A DNA stretch of 64,000 nucleotides from Bradyrhizobium sp. B124. GTDB lineage: Bacteria; Pseudomonadota; Alphaproteobacteria; Rhizobiales; Xanthobacteraceae. The translations under genes were made by a program, and so were the position numbers. Numbering within the stretch: the first letter of the stretch is position 1; each line of letters opens with the position of its first letter. The stretch lies in the NCBI RefSeq assembly GCF_038967635.1, contig NZ_CP152413.1:7444001-7508000 (forward strand), in the 5' to 3' direction. Positions 17,848 through 27,242 of this stretch are shown piece after piece. The notes under the pieces are model-generated. The model searched no databases. It was not told the origin of the DNA and saw only the letters and a list, made by a program, of their open reading frames with translations.

Positions 17848-18081
17848 TTACTGCACCCGCTCGTCGGCCACTTTCTTGACGGTCGAGAGCTCTGTCGAGA
17901 CGACGCGAAGCTCTACATCCCTTTCAGCAGCCTTCGTGCTGCTGGCAGTCAGGGCGGCGAGCTGCCTGTTGAATGCCGCTTCTCCCGCAACTTCAGCGGC
18001 GGCGGAACCCAAGGCTGCAGTAGCAGTACCGGCTGCGCCACCCGCCGTCGAGATATTAGAAGGACTAATCTTACCAGCCAT
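17848..18081 (-). CDS. nopA: T3SS pilus subunit NopA
   Basis: A 77-residue protein, MAGKISPSN at the start and ADERVQ at the end, alanine-rich and without a Sec signal. NopA is the small (about 7 kDa) major component of the rhizobial T3SS surface pilus. GGAGAAACA precedes the ATG. It follows nopC and precedes sctD, as in other rhizobial loci. The hairpin downstream may make it the most abundant message of the operon. Confidence 0.85.
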   Translation of the reverse strand: MAGKISPSNISTAGGAAGTATAALGSAAAEVAGEAAFNRQLAALTASSTKAAERDVELRVVSTELSTVKKVADERVQ

Positions 18082-18154
18082 ATTGTTTCTCCTGTTTATT
18101 TGAAGATTGCCGCGCCTTGCGGCTCCGATTTTCCTGACGCCGCAACATGCGAGG

Positions 18155-18442
18155 TCAGGAATCCTCCTCTGTCTCGGCCATGGCATCGTCGAAACGACCC
18201 ATTGCACTACTTACAAACTGGATAGCGACGGCGCCGAGAGCGGCGTTGAACGCTTGCTGCATAGCAGCGGCTTGCGAGCCAGCGTCTGGACCAGACGCGC
18301 CGCCATTTAAGGGAGCTCCTGCACCATGCGATTGGCCATGATCATCGTGCTCGCCAGGCGCCCGAGATCGCTTTTTGGCCCCGCCAGTCGCGTGGAGGTC
18401 AGAATCAAGGTGCCCAGCGGCGCCGGAGCTGGAAATACGCAT
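18155..18442 (-). CDS. nopC: T3SS-secreted protein NopC
   Basis: A 95-residue protein starting MRISSSGAAG with AGGAGAACCCG before the ATG. The N-terminus is Ser/Gly/His-rich and disordered and the C-terminal half is helical (QQAFNAALGAVAIQFVSSAM). NopC is a rhizobium-specific effector of about 98 residues encoded directly upstream of nopA, so position and size support the name; the primary sequence is not distinctive enough to be certain. It is the first gene after the tts box. Confidence 0.7.
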   Translation of the reverse strand: MRISSSGAAGHLDSDLHATGGAKKRSRAPGEHDDHGQSHGAGAPLNGGASGPDAGSQAAAMQQAFNAALGAVAIQFVSSAMGRFDDAMAETEEDS

Positions 18443-18499
18443 CGGGTTCTCCTACTTCAAAACTTCGTTCGTGCGGAGGAAGCAGTCTCCGTTACGTCT

Positions 18500-18531
18500 A
18501 CTATGGAAGCATTAGCTTTCGACAAGCTGAC
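18500..18531 (-). promoter_or_regulatory. tts box of the nopC-nopA-sctD-rhcV operon
   Basis: The minus strand reads GTCAGCTTGTCGAAAGCT followed by AATGCTTCCATAGTAG, a full match to the remembered consensus. It lies about 58 bases upstream of the nopC ATG. Confidence 0.85.
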
Positions 18532-19328
18532 GAGCCTCAGAAATACAGTGAGCCAATCTCTTTGATGTTGCCTCTGGACAGGCCGCCTCATATTTCGGCA
18601 GTGTACCGACGAAAGCTGCGATCAGTGAGTTGGTACAAGTCTCGCCTATGTGGGCACTTGATCAGGCAAGCCGTTGTTCATCAAAGCGCAGCTTTGATGA
18701 GCGGAATGTGAGCGCCAGGACGGATAAAATGGGCTTAAGCTTTGACGTCGCCCAATCTCGGGGCCCGCCCGGCCGGGACCTCTCGCAGCTCGTTCGGCAA
18801 TTTAGTTGCCTCGAACCAGGCAGCGATTTTGTCTCGATCCTGCCCCGGGCGGGGCGGTAGGTTAAAGTTGCTCATGCGAGTCAGCGACGAAGAGCGATCC
18901 TCCAGTCCCGCTCGTAGCAGACCCATATAGATCACTTTCGTGGACAGCGATCAGGAGGCGCTGGAGACAAGGACCTTAGAGCGTCACGTCCATTAATGTG
19001 CTCTCGATCCGGCGACGTAAACCGGTTAGCTTTGCCGCTCCGTCCGGTTCCGTCGCGAGCTGAAGGTATTGACAAGTTCACCGTCCGCGACGGGTGACGC
19101 AATCGGCCCGGCGAAATCTTCGCGGTGGCGCACGCGATGTGAGAATGCCCGTCGGGCGCTCGAGTGCAGCCGACAAATGCGCTGGTTTAGCTAGCGACAA
19201 GCACGTTCGTCGGTGTAAGCATCGAACATGCTTGCGCGACCTGCGCGGCGGGGACGACCCTACCGCGTGGTGGCCTCGCAAGCTGGCCTTTCGTTCCAGC
19301 ATTATCCTGCGTCGATAGCGCCGCTACG
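18532..19328. other. intergenic region between nopC and nopX
   Basis: No firm gene. A minus-strand 46-residue ORF (18735-18875, MSNFNLPPRPGQDRDKIAAW) is protein-like but isolated and unidentified; it may be a remnant. Confidence 0.4.
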
Positions 19329-21116
19329 CTAGGCGTAGGCACCTGCAGCTTGCGTGCGCTCGGATTCAATTCGCGCCTTAAGGTTATTCAGATAGTCCTC
19401 CACGTAGGACTGGGCCATCGACACCGGCAGGTTGATGCCGGCAGTCATCGCTTCTTGAATTGCATGCTTCACCAAGCCTTCTCGAATCGCTATCTTGACC
19501 TCGGGGCCGGCGATGCAACCCACGGCCTGCGCCGCAAGACTGAGCCCGGCTTCCTCCAGCGCCTTCTTTATGTTGCCGCCGCTGATCGCGGTGTGCAGAA
19601 GATTTGCAGCTTGCGCTTCGGCCTCGATCACCATTGAAGCAAGATCGGCCAGTTCGCCCAGCCCTGGAATGAAGCCGAGTACACCAACGGCCGTCGCTGT
19701 CCAGTCGAGCACCTTCGAGCCTATCTTGAGCACGTCATTAAGTGCGTGCATGAGGGCGCCACCGTTCTTCTTGGGAGACTTGATGTCGGGCTGGTCTGCC
19801 ACGCCAATCATCATGTCCGCGATGGCCTCCTGTTCGGCCGGCGTTTGAGCGGCATGCGTTTTCAATTGCGGAGCGGCGCGGTTCGCACCAGACATGTTGT
19901 TGAAGAACTGGTTGAAATCGTTTCTGCTGATGTTTCCGGAATCAACCGTATGGCCGCCGCCGAAGTCAAAAAACTTGTGGTGGGTTTTGTAGCCAGTAAT
20001 CGCGTTGTTCATCAACCCGAACAGCACAGGATCCGAGAGCAGCTGGGAAGCCGCGCTTCGCACCTCGGGGGAAAAGCTCTTGTCGTCCACCATACTCACG
20101 AGCTTTTCCCGGGTCAGAACGCCATTCCCAAAGAAAGCGTCCTGGTTCTTGTTGATCGTATTTAGTGTGCCCAGCTCGGGTCGAGTGAGACTCATCGATG
20201 ACGAAGCGACCTGCAGGAAGTCCTCTTTGTGGACCTGATCTATCGAGCCGCCGTACAACTGCTTCCATTGATTCGGGTGGTCGAGAAAATATTGCGCCGC
20301 CGCGAGGACCTGTGGGGGGCATTTGCCAATGTCGGCGTTGCCGTCCACGATGTGCCTGAAATCCGCAAGGCTCAAGTTCTTGGGCAGGTTATCGGAATAA
20401 CGGTAGAGTTCGCGCAAGGCATCGGTCAGGTTCATGACCGATGGCTCACCGTTCCCGGTACCGTCGGACGGCATGTAGTTCTGCTCGTAGGTCCGCGCCC
20501 GCTGCTCCTGGAACGCGGCAACTTGAGGGTGATGGTCGGAAAAGCCGCAGAGATCGCCCCCTTTGATCCTGCCGCCACAGCGGCCGTCGCCTTGCGAACC
20601 GATCGCATAGAAGAGCTCCGGGTCCTGTTGCAGTGCCTCGATCGCCGCCTTTAGATCCGGCGGTGTCGAGGGATCGTTGGCCAAATCTCCCAGAGACTTC
20701 CAATCAAGCGGGCATTTGTCCTTGTGGCGGTTCAGCACAGAGACAATCTGCAGTTCCGCATTAGTCAGCGTGCCACCGTTCCAGGTGATCCTTGAGCTTT
20801 GTACGGGCGCTTCCGCAATGATCGGGCTGCCGGCAGCACAGGACGGCTGTGGGTCATCCTGATATGCATCCAATGCTGCCCTCATCTCTGGTGGCAGGAT
20901 ATTCCGCGCCTCCTGCGTGAGTTCCTCCGTCAGTTGCTTGGTTGATTCTGTGGGGGCCGGCTCCTGCGGTGCTGAATGATCGCTGGTCGTGTCTTTCGAC
21001 GAGAGGCTGGCCAGCATCGCCTGAAAGCTGGAAAAGTCCTGCGCCGAAGAGGACGGGGCGGGCATTCCGGAGAAAGCCACACTTGAGTTGGCGGTTGGCG
21101 ATAGGTCGACTGACAT
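19329..21116 (-). CDS. nopX: T3SS translocon protein NopX (NolX)
   Basis: A 595-residue protein from the ATG at 21116, which has GGAGGA upstream. NolX/NopX of Sinorhizobium is about 596 residues and related to HrpF of Xanthomonas. It is thought to form the pore in the host plasma membrane. Visible features are a Ser-rich N-terminus without a Sec signal, repeated HrpF-like segments (LTNAELQIVSVLNRHKDKCP, FLDHPNQWKQLYGG), Cys-Gly-rich loops and a hydrophobic C-terminal stretch (DWTATAVGVLGFIPGLGELA, then LAAQAVGCIAGPEV) suited to membrane insertion. It has its own tts box. Confidence 0.93.
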   Translation of the reverse strand: MSVDLSPTANSSVAFSGMPAPSSSAQDFSSFQAMLASLSSKDTTSDHSAPQEPAPTESTKQLTEELTQEARNILPPEMRAALDAYQDDPQPSCAAGSPIIAEAPVQSSRITWNGGTLTNAELQIVSVLNRHKDKCPLDWKSLGDLANDPSTPPDLKAAIEALQQDPELFYAIGSQGDGRCGGRIKGGDLCGFSDHHPQVAAFQEQRARTYEQNYMPSDGTGNGEPSVMNLTDALRELYRYSDNLPKNLSLADFRHIVDGNADIGKCPPQVLAAAQYFLDHPNQWKQLYGGSIDQVHKEDFLQVASSSMSLTRPELGTLNTINKNQDAFFGNGVLTREKLVSMVDDKSFSPEVRSAASQLLSDPVLFGLMNNAITGYKTHHKFFDFGGGHTVDSGNISRNDFNQFFNNMSGANRAAPQLKTHAAQTPAEQEAIADMMIGVADQPDIKSPKKNGGALMHALNDVLKIGSKVLDWTATAVGVLGFIPGLGELADLASMVIEAEAQAANLLHTAISGGNIKKALEEAGLSLAAQAVGCIAGPEVKIAIREGLVKHAIQEAMTAGINLPVSMAQSYVEDYLNNLKARIESERTQAAGAYA

Positions 21117-21307
21117 TACACGTCCTCCGATATAAAGAGTGCACCACAAGGCGGTCACCGGCGCGGCCCGAGATCGCGACGAACAAGGAGTGTTGATCGG
21201 CAGAGCTCAACAGGTCCTACCACTTGCGTCCTGTTGCTCAGTGCGCCTTCAGCGCTCAGTTCCGCGACTATCCATGGGAACACCGTCGTCTAGATATTCA
21301 CGCCGTA

Positions 21308-21339
21308 TGGTAAAACGGACAACCTTTCGAGAAGCTGAC
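21308..21339 (-). promoter_or_regulatory. tts box of nopX
   Basis: The minus strand reads GTCAGCTTCTCGAAAGGT followed by TGTCCGTTTTACCAT. It lies about 190 bases upstream of the nopX ATG. Confidence 0.8.
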
Positions 21340-21859
21340 GGCGCTCAGACGATTTCAAGGTGATTGATGAAATAGCCTTGCCAGCAAGGGGCCTGGACGT
21401 ATTTCAATGCCGGTGCCAGCTTCGTTTGGTTGCGTTCGCCTGGCCTGGTGCCATGTCAGCGAGTTAAAACTTTACGTCTGCCTATCCGGAGCATTCGTTG
21501 ATTTGGTCCAACAATCTCGCAAGAGCTCCGGAACATCTTAAGGTGGGCGCTGATTTCGCAGTAGCCACCCCCGCGCCTGCGCCAAAAAAGTGCTGACGCC
21601 TTCTGAGCTGCGCATCCAGCATGGTCGGCTCAGATACCGGTCGTCGACTAAGTCCTCGAAAAACTCCATCGTCAAACACGTTGAGCGGACCCAGGTTGCA
21701 CTGACAAACATCAAAGCTCGAACGCCCCGGCCTTTGTCCTTTTATTCATCCTTGGCCGCCGCGCTCTTCGACCCTGCATCGAAGCCACGTCGCGGGCTCA
21801 GTACCAGATAACAGTTGGATCACGCGGTTACGAAGGGCGGACGCACTGGCCCCAAGAGC
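21340..21859. other. gene-poor region
   Basis: No gene or signal supported. Confidence 0.4.
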
Positions 21860-22080
21860 AGGTTTAGCGACTCGTGAGACGAATAAGTCTTCTCCTCGCC
21901 ATTCGGCCGTGTGCGGCACACCCGCGATGGCGAAAGTTGTTGTCCGGAGGTGCTAGCCTGACATCACATTGCAGTTTCTCAGCACGTCGAGCTAAGGAAT
22001 GTGGCGGCTTGGCGAGTGAAGACCAGTGGTCCTTGGCGGCACGTCCGGGAACTGGACCGCTCGCCGCCATCCAATGATGG
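21860..22080 (-). pseudogene. remnant of a duplicated nopL 3' end
   Basis: The plus-strand text (GTGAGACGAATAAGTCTTCT, CCATTCGGCCGTGTGCGGCA, then GACCAGTGGTCCTTGGCGGC) parallels the 3' part of intact nopL at about 25370-25560 in the same order. It is decayed, with indels, and has no open frame. It forms the left part of a degenerate duplicate of the nopL-rhcC1-nopB/rhcJ region. Confidence 0.65.
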
Positions 22081-22350
22081 CTCGGCGCGCGACGGCGCGG
22101 CTCCCAGCTTCGACCAAATCAGATGCTAGTTAGTTAGATTCGTCCGCTTCATGCGGTCGCGTCAGTTCTTGCTCAAAGCTCCTTGGATTGACCGCGCATG
22201 TCTGCTTATTGGCGGTTGAGGTCCGTTTACTCCTGACAGCGGATCGTCTCTCATCCTTACTCGTCGAATTTCATCCGTATGACGAATCTTTTAGAGCAGT
22301 TCAAAGGTTTGCATCAGAAAAAAGTCCGCAAGCCGCGATGTAGGATGCCG

Positions 22351-23240
22351 CTACCTCCTAGCTCGGACAGTTGTTGCTCGAAGCCTGTGGCGTCGTTGCG
22401 ATGCGTGACGGCTTCGCCGTCTCAATACCGGCCCGCTCATGCCGGGCAGCACCAGCTTTCGAGAACCTGACGAAGAGTATGCACGACGCACTGAATTTCT
22501 TCGCAAGCGACTTTTTGTGATCGAGCCATTGTTGGCCAGAATTGGTCGCATGGACCGGGCTGTCTTGATGCGGTGCCTTCGGCGAAGCAGGGGCATCCGG
22601 TCGTCCGTCGCGAATGACCGTGCTTGAGGATCCCCGAAACAGCATCAGAGCGGACGCGTGTGGCCACTTGTCGACACCGGCCGTACTCTGCCGTGCTCGT
22701 GTCTCCGCCAGCAGTCCTTCCAGCGTTTGCACCACAAGTGCGATGGGGTACCATGAAGCGAAGACCAGGCCTTCTCCCGGTGTAGCTCTCACGATATAAC
22801 GCTCATCTGAGATGCTGAGTGCATCGAGTGCCGCTTGAATGCATCAAAGCTGATCGGATTCAAGATCAGTAGTCGGCTTTGCGCCTCGTGCGCGTCGGAT
22901 ATGTAAAGCACCCGCCCATCGTGGTACCATTGAAGATTATAGAGCTTGATCGAGCGGTCGAGAAACTCTCGCGGTGGGAGCTCCGGTAGCCGCCCGCGAA
23001 TCCGCCCCTTCACCTCAGTACTTACATTGACCCCGGATATTCCGATTGTGACTTGAATTCCTGCAGTGCGGTCGCGAGGTCCTGATCCAGAACCGTGTAA
23101 CTGTAAGGCGTCGATGGCGGCGTCAGCGGCACGCCGAGCGTCCTGACGACGTCAGGCAGGTGGAAACAGTAACACATAGCACTTTCGTCGCAAATTTGGA
23201 GGCCGATGCTTCTTCCTAAATGGAAGCCAGCCGCGATCAT
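22351..23240 (-). pseudogene. decayed second copy of rhcC1
   Basis: Fragments in several frames match RhcC1: near 23100, TPYSYTVLDQDLATALQEF; at 22789-23013, KGRIRGRLPELPPREFLDRS and YNLQWYHDGRVLYISDAHEA; at 22614-22790, pieces equal to the ALVVQTLEGLLAET and LMLFRGSSSTVIRDGRPD segments. At least three frameshifts separate them. The order is the same as in the intact gene at 26363-27046. Confidence 0.85.
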
Positions 23241-23256
23241 CAGGTAACGAACGCTC

Positions 23257-23287
23257 GTCAGCTTTCGGTCAGCTCGCTTCTCTAAGG
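23257..23287 (+). promoter_or_regulatory. tts box upstream of the rhcJ'/methyltransferase chimera
   Basis: GTCAGCTTTCGGTCAGCT followed by CGCTTCTCTAAGG. It is the counterpart of the box before nopB (GTCAGGTTTTCGTCAGCT), as expected from the duplication. It lies 146 bases upstream of the rhcJ-like ATG at 23433. Confidence 0.7.
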
Positions 23288-23432
23288 TGCTGGCCCATTA
23301 GCGCTCACGAATGCTGCCAATCTTATCACGCGAGAGAAAGGGTTCTTCTCATGTTGCCTGCCGTTGCCTCGACCGCTCTCAACTCGGCCGAACGTATCTC
23401 CAGCCGCTGTTCATCGGTGCGGGACCAGTTTC

Positions 23433-24521
23433 ATGATAGTCTTACGCAGGCGGATGTTCTTGTCCGCTTGCCGCTTCTGCTGTCGCATCGGCGGGTGTAA
23501 GACCGACCTGTATACCAAAGTGCGGGCGAGTACGAGGGCACCTGCCGTCGACTCGCTTGCAAATGAGATGGGAGAAATTGCGTTGCGGATAGATTTTTCG
23601 CGTATTAATCGGTCTAAAGCTATATTCTATGATATTTATGCTTCTGATGATCCGAGGGCATATTTCTCGATCCTCGGAGACCTGGATTATATGATCCCGG
23701 ACGTGGCTGAGCCGGTTGTGCGCCAAATCCTGGCAGCCAAAGCTTCGGCAACCGGCCTTAAGCCCGTCGTGCTCGATGTTGGATGTTCATACGGAATCAA
23801 CGCAGCGGTGCATCGCTTTCCGCTGACCTTCGGGGGCTTGCGTCACCGTTACGCCCGGCGTGAGATGAGGGCGATCAGTTCTGAGACACTGGTGAGTCTC
23901 GATCGCAGTTTTTATGCAGCCTGGCCTGATGTCGGGTTGGCGCGCTTTATCGGCCTCGATGTGTCGGCACGGGCGATCAGCTATGCAAAGAGTGTTGGCC
24001 TCTTGGAGCAGGGCATCGTCGCTGACCTTGAAAAGGAGGCGCTATCGACCGACAGCGCGCGCATTCTCCGCTCCGTGGATGTTATCATGTCAACCGGATG
24101 CATCGGCTACGTTACCGAGAAGACGTTCAGCGAGATTCTCGATGCGACAGAGAAGCAACCATGGATCATCTCCTTCGTGCTACGAATGTTCCCATTTGAA
24201 TCGTTGGCCGAGGCGTTTGCAAAGCGTGGTCTTGTGACAGAGCGTCTTACCGGCGCGACGTTTATCCAGCGTCGCTTTCGCGATGCTGAAGAGTTTGAAA
24301 GTTGTTTGGCCAGCTTGGCGGCCCTTGGCGTGGATGCGACCGGCCTCGAATCAGAAGGGCTGTTTCATGCCGATCTGATCTTGTCTCGCCCAGAGGCGGA
24401 TGCACGGGCCACGCCTCTGGAAGACGTTGTCACCGTCGCCAGCGGCAGGGGACGGCCGATTGGACCCCGTTACGTTCATGTTGAAAGCAACGAGGGCTTG
24501 CAGGTTGCGCTGGAGCCCTGA
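23433..24521 (+). CDS. SAM-dependent methyltransferase fused behind an rhcJ-derived start
   Basis: The first about 30 residues (MIVLRRRMFLSAC to IGGCKTDLYTKV) copy the start and lipobox region of RhcJ (IGCKADLYTKI). The frame then runs into a class I methyltransferase: IDFSRINRSKAIFYDIYASD, motif I VVLDVGCSYGINAA, FIGLDVSARAISYAKSVGLL, and DVIMSTGCIGYVTEKTFSEI. The start is uncertain. The ATG at 23433 is equivalent to the rhcJ start, a TTG at 23364 lengthens the ORF to 385 residues, and an ATG at 23568 would give the methyltransferase alone. A 49-residue ORF at 23351-23500 overlaps and may be the leftover of nopB. Under its tts box the gene should be TtsI-induced. Substrate is unknown; a secreted effector or a cytoplasmic enzyme are both possible. 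Confidence 0.7.
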   Translation: MIVLRRRMFLSACRFCCRIGGCKTDLYTKVRASTRAPAVDSLANEMGEIALRIDFSRINRSKAIFYDIYASDDPRAYFSILGDLDYMIPDVAEPVVRQILAAKASATGLKPVVLDVGCSYGINAAVHRFPLTFGGLRHRYARREMRAISSETLVSLDRSFYAAWPDVGLARFIGLDVSARAISYAKSVGLLEQGIVADLEKEALSTDSARILRSVDVIMSTGCIGYVTEKTFSEILDATEKQPWIISFVLRMFPFESLAEAFAKRGLVTERLTGATFIQRRFRDAEEFESCLASLAALGVDATGLESEGLFHADLILSRPEADARATPLEDVVTVASGRGRPIGPRYVHVESNEGLQVALEP

Positions 24522-24535
24522 CAGTTAAGGACCAC

Positions 24536-24830
24536 TGTGCAGCGCGCGAGTCTCTTCGGCGCTGGATCAAGACGTGAAAAACAAGGCCGTTCTGGTCGAA
24601 GGCGCGCCAGAGCCGATGTTGTTCGCTGACGATGGATAACGACTTCGTCCAGATGCCATTTGTCGCGGCGAGCGGGAGCGCTGAGATTCAGATCGGAGAG
24701 CGCCTTGCCGAATTCCCTCTCCACTGACGCGCGGTTTCATAGATCGCATCAATGCGACACGTGGGCCAGAATTTCCTCGACTATGCGCAAACTTAACGCA
24801 TACCGACCGCCCGGACCACTCTATCGCCGC
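24536..24830 (-). pseudogene. IS6-family transposase remnant
   Basis: In broken minus-strand frames one reads SLRIVEEILAH, then SDLNLSAPARRDKWHLDEVV, then a shifted equivalent of the WRAFDQNGLVFHV segment. The DKWHLDEVV motif is the first catalytic Asp region of IS6/IS240 transposases. Frameshifts and missing ends show it is dead. Confidence 0.7.
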
Positions 24831-25283
24831 TGTCACTTCCGCTGCAGATGATTGGAGATGCTGTTTAAGCGCGCTGACCTGCTGCGGCAAGGACAGCGCG
24901 ACTTTGCCCATTCGGACCGATGGACTGCTTTACGTACCCGTTGGCCAGAGGGGCGGCGAAAGCCCGAGTTGAAGTCGCGACCTCGTTACAGGGGGTGTGC
25001 ATGTGGCGATCGCACTTGATGATCAAGGTGGTCGATTTGCGCGGCGGTGTCCACGTACAGCAAACCGGACGGCTGGGAGGCGCGTAGCGTGAAGAGGGGC
25101 AGCTGTTGATCGCTCGTCTCGAGCCGTAAGCTATCCTACCTCGATCAGGTCTCTTGAGTGGCCCTTTAAGAAGGAGCTTGGCCGGCGCAATATCCGCCGG
25201 CCAGAGCGGCCGTCACCAAGTTCTCCTGCCGTTGGCAAGGTCAATCTATCGCTTCGGATATGGCCCTGCCCCGGCTGTGGTCG
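24831..25283. other. gene-poor region before nopL
   Basis: No supportable gene. It lies between the IS6 remnant and the nopL 3' end. Confidence 0.4.
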
Positions 25284-26135
25284 CTAGCGGGTAGGGGGAT
25301 CTTCCCCCGAGTCTGCCGGTCGATCTTCATCCGGGTCTGCAGGCCAAAGGGTCGGGTCCAGCGACGGAGTGAGACGAATGAAGCCTTCTTCCCTCCATTC
25401 GGCCGTGTGAGGCACTCCGAGGAGCGTGAAATTTTTTATCGGGTGGTCCTTGCTCGGCATCACTCCGCTTCGCTCCAGCATGTCGATCTGAGCGCCTGTG
25501 GCTGTTTGGCCGGTGAAAACCCAGTAATCCTTGGCGCGACGTCCGTCCGACATACGGAACTCGGAAAGTTCTGGCGGTGCAGCTTCGGAAGGCCCAGCTT
25601 GAGATGGTCCGGCCTGAAATGGCCGGGCGTGGGAGGGGCCGGCGTGCGATGGCCCGGCATGCGATGGGCCAGCCTGTGATGGCCCGACGTGCGGCGGCTC
25701 AGCATGCAAGGGCCCTGCGTGCGGCGTGCCGGCATCCACATTTTGCCATATCTCATCCTGATCGAAACCCGGATAAGCCTCGATCGCCTGAGCGATCGTG
25801 TGCTGCGAGAGGTGCTGCGCGGAGCTTTCCGGTGCCGGTTCAGCGTGGACCTCAGTCGGCGTGTGTGGATCACCCTCCCAACCCAAGTCTGGCGCATAGG
25901 GATGCGCTAAATCCAGGTACGGCGAATAGGGGTGCCCAGCATCCAAGTATCGCGAATAGGGATGGTCTACGTCCAAATATGGCGAATAGGCGTGCCCTGG
26001 GGAGGCGGCACGATGCGGGGAAGCACCACCTTGCACGGCGCCGAGCTGCTGCTCAAAGCCGGTTGCGTCCGTGGCCGGTCGCGGTGAGTCCGGCTCTGGG
26101 CTCGTATTCGACGGGCCGATCGGATTGAAGTCCAT
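25284..26135 (-). CDS. nopL: T3SS effector NopL
   Basis: A 283-residue protein from the ATG at 26135, which has AAGGAGG upstream. The N-terminus (MDFNPIGPSNTSPEPDSPRP) is rich in Ser-Pro sites, as in NopL, which is phosphorylated by plant MAP kinases and interferes with defence signalling. Residues 47-86 hold four 10-residue repeats (HPYSPYLDxx type), and residues 139-185 about nine 5-residue repeats (GPSHA type). The C-terminal domain (AKDYWVFTGQTATGAQIDML, then EWREEGFIRLTPSLDP) looks folded. It has its own tts box. The name rests on composition, tts box and position; a NopL-like protein of another name is possible. Confidence 0.65.
   Translation of the reverse strand: MDFNPIGPSNTSPEPDSPRPATDATGFEQQLGAVQGGASPHRAASPGHAYSPYLDVDHPYSRYLDAGHPYSPYLDLAHPYAPDLGWEGDPHTPTEVHAEPAPESSAQHLSQHTIAQAIEAYPGFDQDEIWQNVDAGTPHAGPLHAEPPHVGPSQAGPSHAGPSHAGPSHARPFQAGPSQAGPSEAAPPELSEFRMSDGRRAKDYWVFTGQTATGAQIDMLERSGVMPSKDHPIKNFTLLGVPHTAEWREEGFIRLTPSLDPTLWPADPDEDRPADSGEDPPTR
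25581..25997 (-). repeat. two in-frame tandem repeat tracts inside nopL
   Basis: One tract at about 25878-25997 has four 30-base units encoding H-P-Y-S-P-Y-L-D-x-x. The other at about 25581-25721 has roughly nine 15-base units encoding G-P-S-H/Q-A. Such tracts change copy number easily by slippage and keep the frame. Confidence 0.85.
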
Positions 26136-26265
26136 CTTGTTCCTCCTTTCAAAAAGATGAATTGACATCGCGCGATGCGAACGCTCCCGCTCGAGCGTCT
26201 GGTGTACGGAGGCGCACCTCCATTGCGCCGCCCGGCGGCACGCCGTCCAGACATCCGCGCGCTCA

Positions 26266-26296
26266 TGCTGGAAGAGTTATCTTTCGAGAAGCTGAC
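26266..26296 (-). promoter_or_regulatory. tts box of nopL
   Basis: The minus strand reads GTCAGCTTCTCGAAAGAT followed by AACTCTTCCAGCA. It lies about 130 bases upstream of the nopL ATG. Confidence 0.8.
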
Positions 26297-26362
26297 GATC
26301 AGATGGATTTAAGCCAATGCTGGTCGGATCGACTTCGGCCGGAGCCGTCTCGCATCATTAAG

Positions 26363-27046
26363 TCACTTCTGGCTTGTTCCAGCTTCGCGCACGATGCCGT
26401 CCTGATGCGGCACTTCGGAAGAATAATGGTTTTCCGGTCGTCCGTCGCGAATGACCATGCTCGAGGAGCCGCGAAACAACATCAAAACCGACTCCCGCGG
26501 CGGCTTTTCGGCAGCGGCGGGATCTCGCCGCGCCTGCGCCTCCGCCACAAGGCCCTTGAGCGTTTGGTCCACCAGCGCGATGAAGCGTGGCGGGCCCGAA
26601 GTCAGCACGAGGCCATCTCCCGGGGCCGGCCGCACGATATAGCGCTCATCGGAGATGTTGAACGCATCGAGCGCGGTCTTGAACGCGTTGAAGCTGATCG
26701 GGGTCAACACAATGAGCCGGCTTTGCGCCTCATGGGCAGCGGATATGTAAAGCACGAGCCCGTCGTAATACCATTGAAGATTGTACAGGTTGGTCAAACG
26801 CTCGAGGAACTCCCGTGGTGGCAGGTCGGGCATTCGCCCGCGAATCCGGCCCTTTACCTCAGTGCTGACATTGACCTTGATATTGAGATTGTTGCCGAAC
26901 TCCTGCAGCGCGGCAGAAAGGTCCTGATCCAGAACCGTATAGCTATAAGGGGTCGACGGCAGGGATAGGGATGCGCCAAGCGCCCTCACTATTCCAAGAC
27001 AAATGAAAACCCCGACACAGAGAACTCTCTTCAAAATGTGCACCAT
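26363..27046 (-). CDS. rhcC1: T3SS secretin N-terminal part RhcC1 (NolW)
   Basis: A 227-residue protein with a signal peptide (VLCVGVFICLGIVRALGA) and secretin N0/N1-type domains (YSYTVLDQDLSAALQEFGNN, KGRIRGRMPDLPPREFLERL, YNLQWYYDGLVLYI). It ends before the membrane-forming domain. In rhizobia the SctC secretin is split: RhcC1 supplies the periplasmic N-domains and RhcC2 (39837-41249 here) the outer-membrane ring. It is transcribed divergently from nopB, sharing the 200-base intergenic region. Confidence 0.92.
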   Translation of the reverse strand: MVHILKRVLCVGVFICLGIVRALGASLSLPSTPYSYTVLDQDLSAALQEFGNNLNIKVNVSTEVKGRIRGRMPDLPPREFLERLTNLYNLQWYYDGLVLYISAAHEAQSRLIVLTPISFNAFKTALDAFNISDERYIVRPAPGDGLVLTSGPPRFIALVDQTLKGLVAEAQARRDPAAAEKPPRESVLMLFRGSSSMVIRDGRPENHYSSEVPHQDGIVREAGTSQK

Positions 27047-27161
27047 CGTGGATCGGACCAGTATTCCCGCAGGTCTTCCGCTTGAGAAGAAAACCTAAAT
27101 TCTTCATTCCAACTTGGAAGCCAAACGTGATCTTTAGATGACGCAATCAGCGGCATCTTTC

Positions 27162-27192
27162 GTCAGGTTTTCGTCAGCTCGCCAATCTACGA
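27162..27192 (+). promoter_or_regulatory. tts box of the nopB-rhcU operon
   Basis: GTCAGGTTTTCGTCAGCT followed by CGCCAATCTACGA. It lies about 50-80 bases upstream of the nopB ATG at 27243 and should drive the eleven-gene operon. The divergent rhcC1 may use the same region. Confidence 0.8.
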
Positions 27193-27242
27193 TCCTGATC
27201 CGTTCATCGGCCAACAACGCCTGGTCTCATCACGCGAGCACA

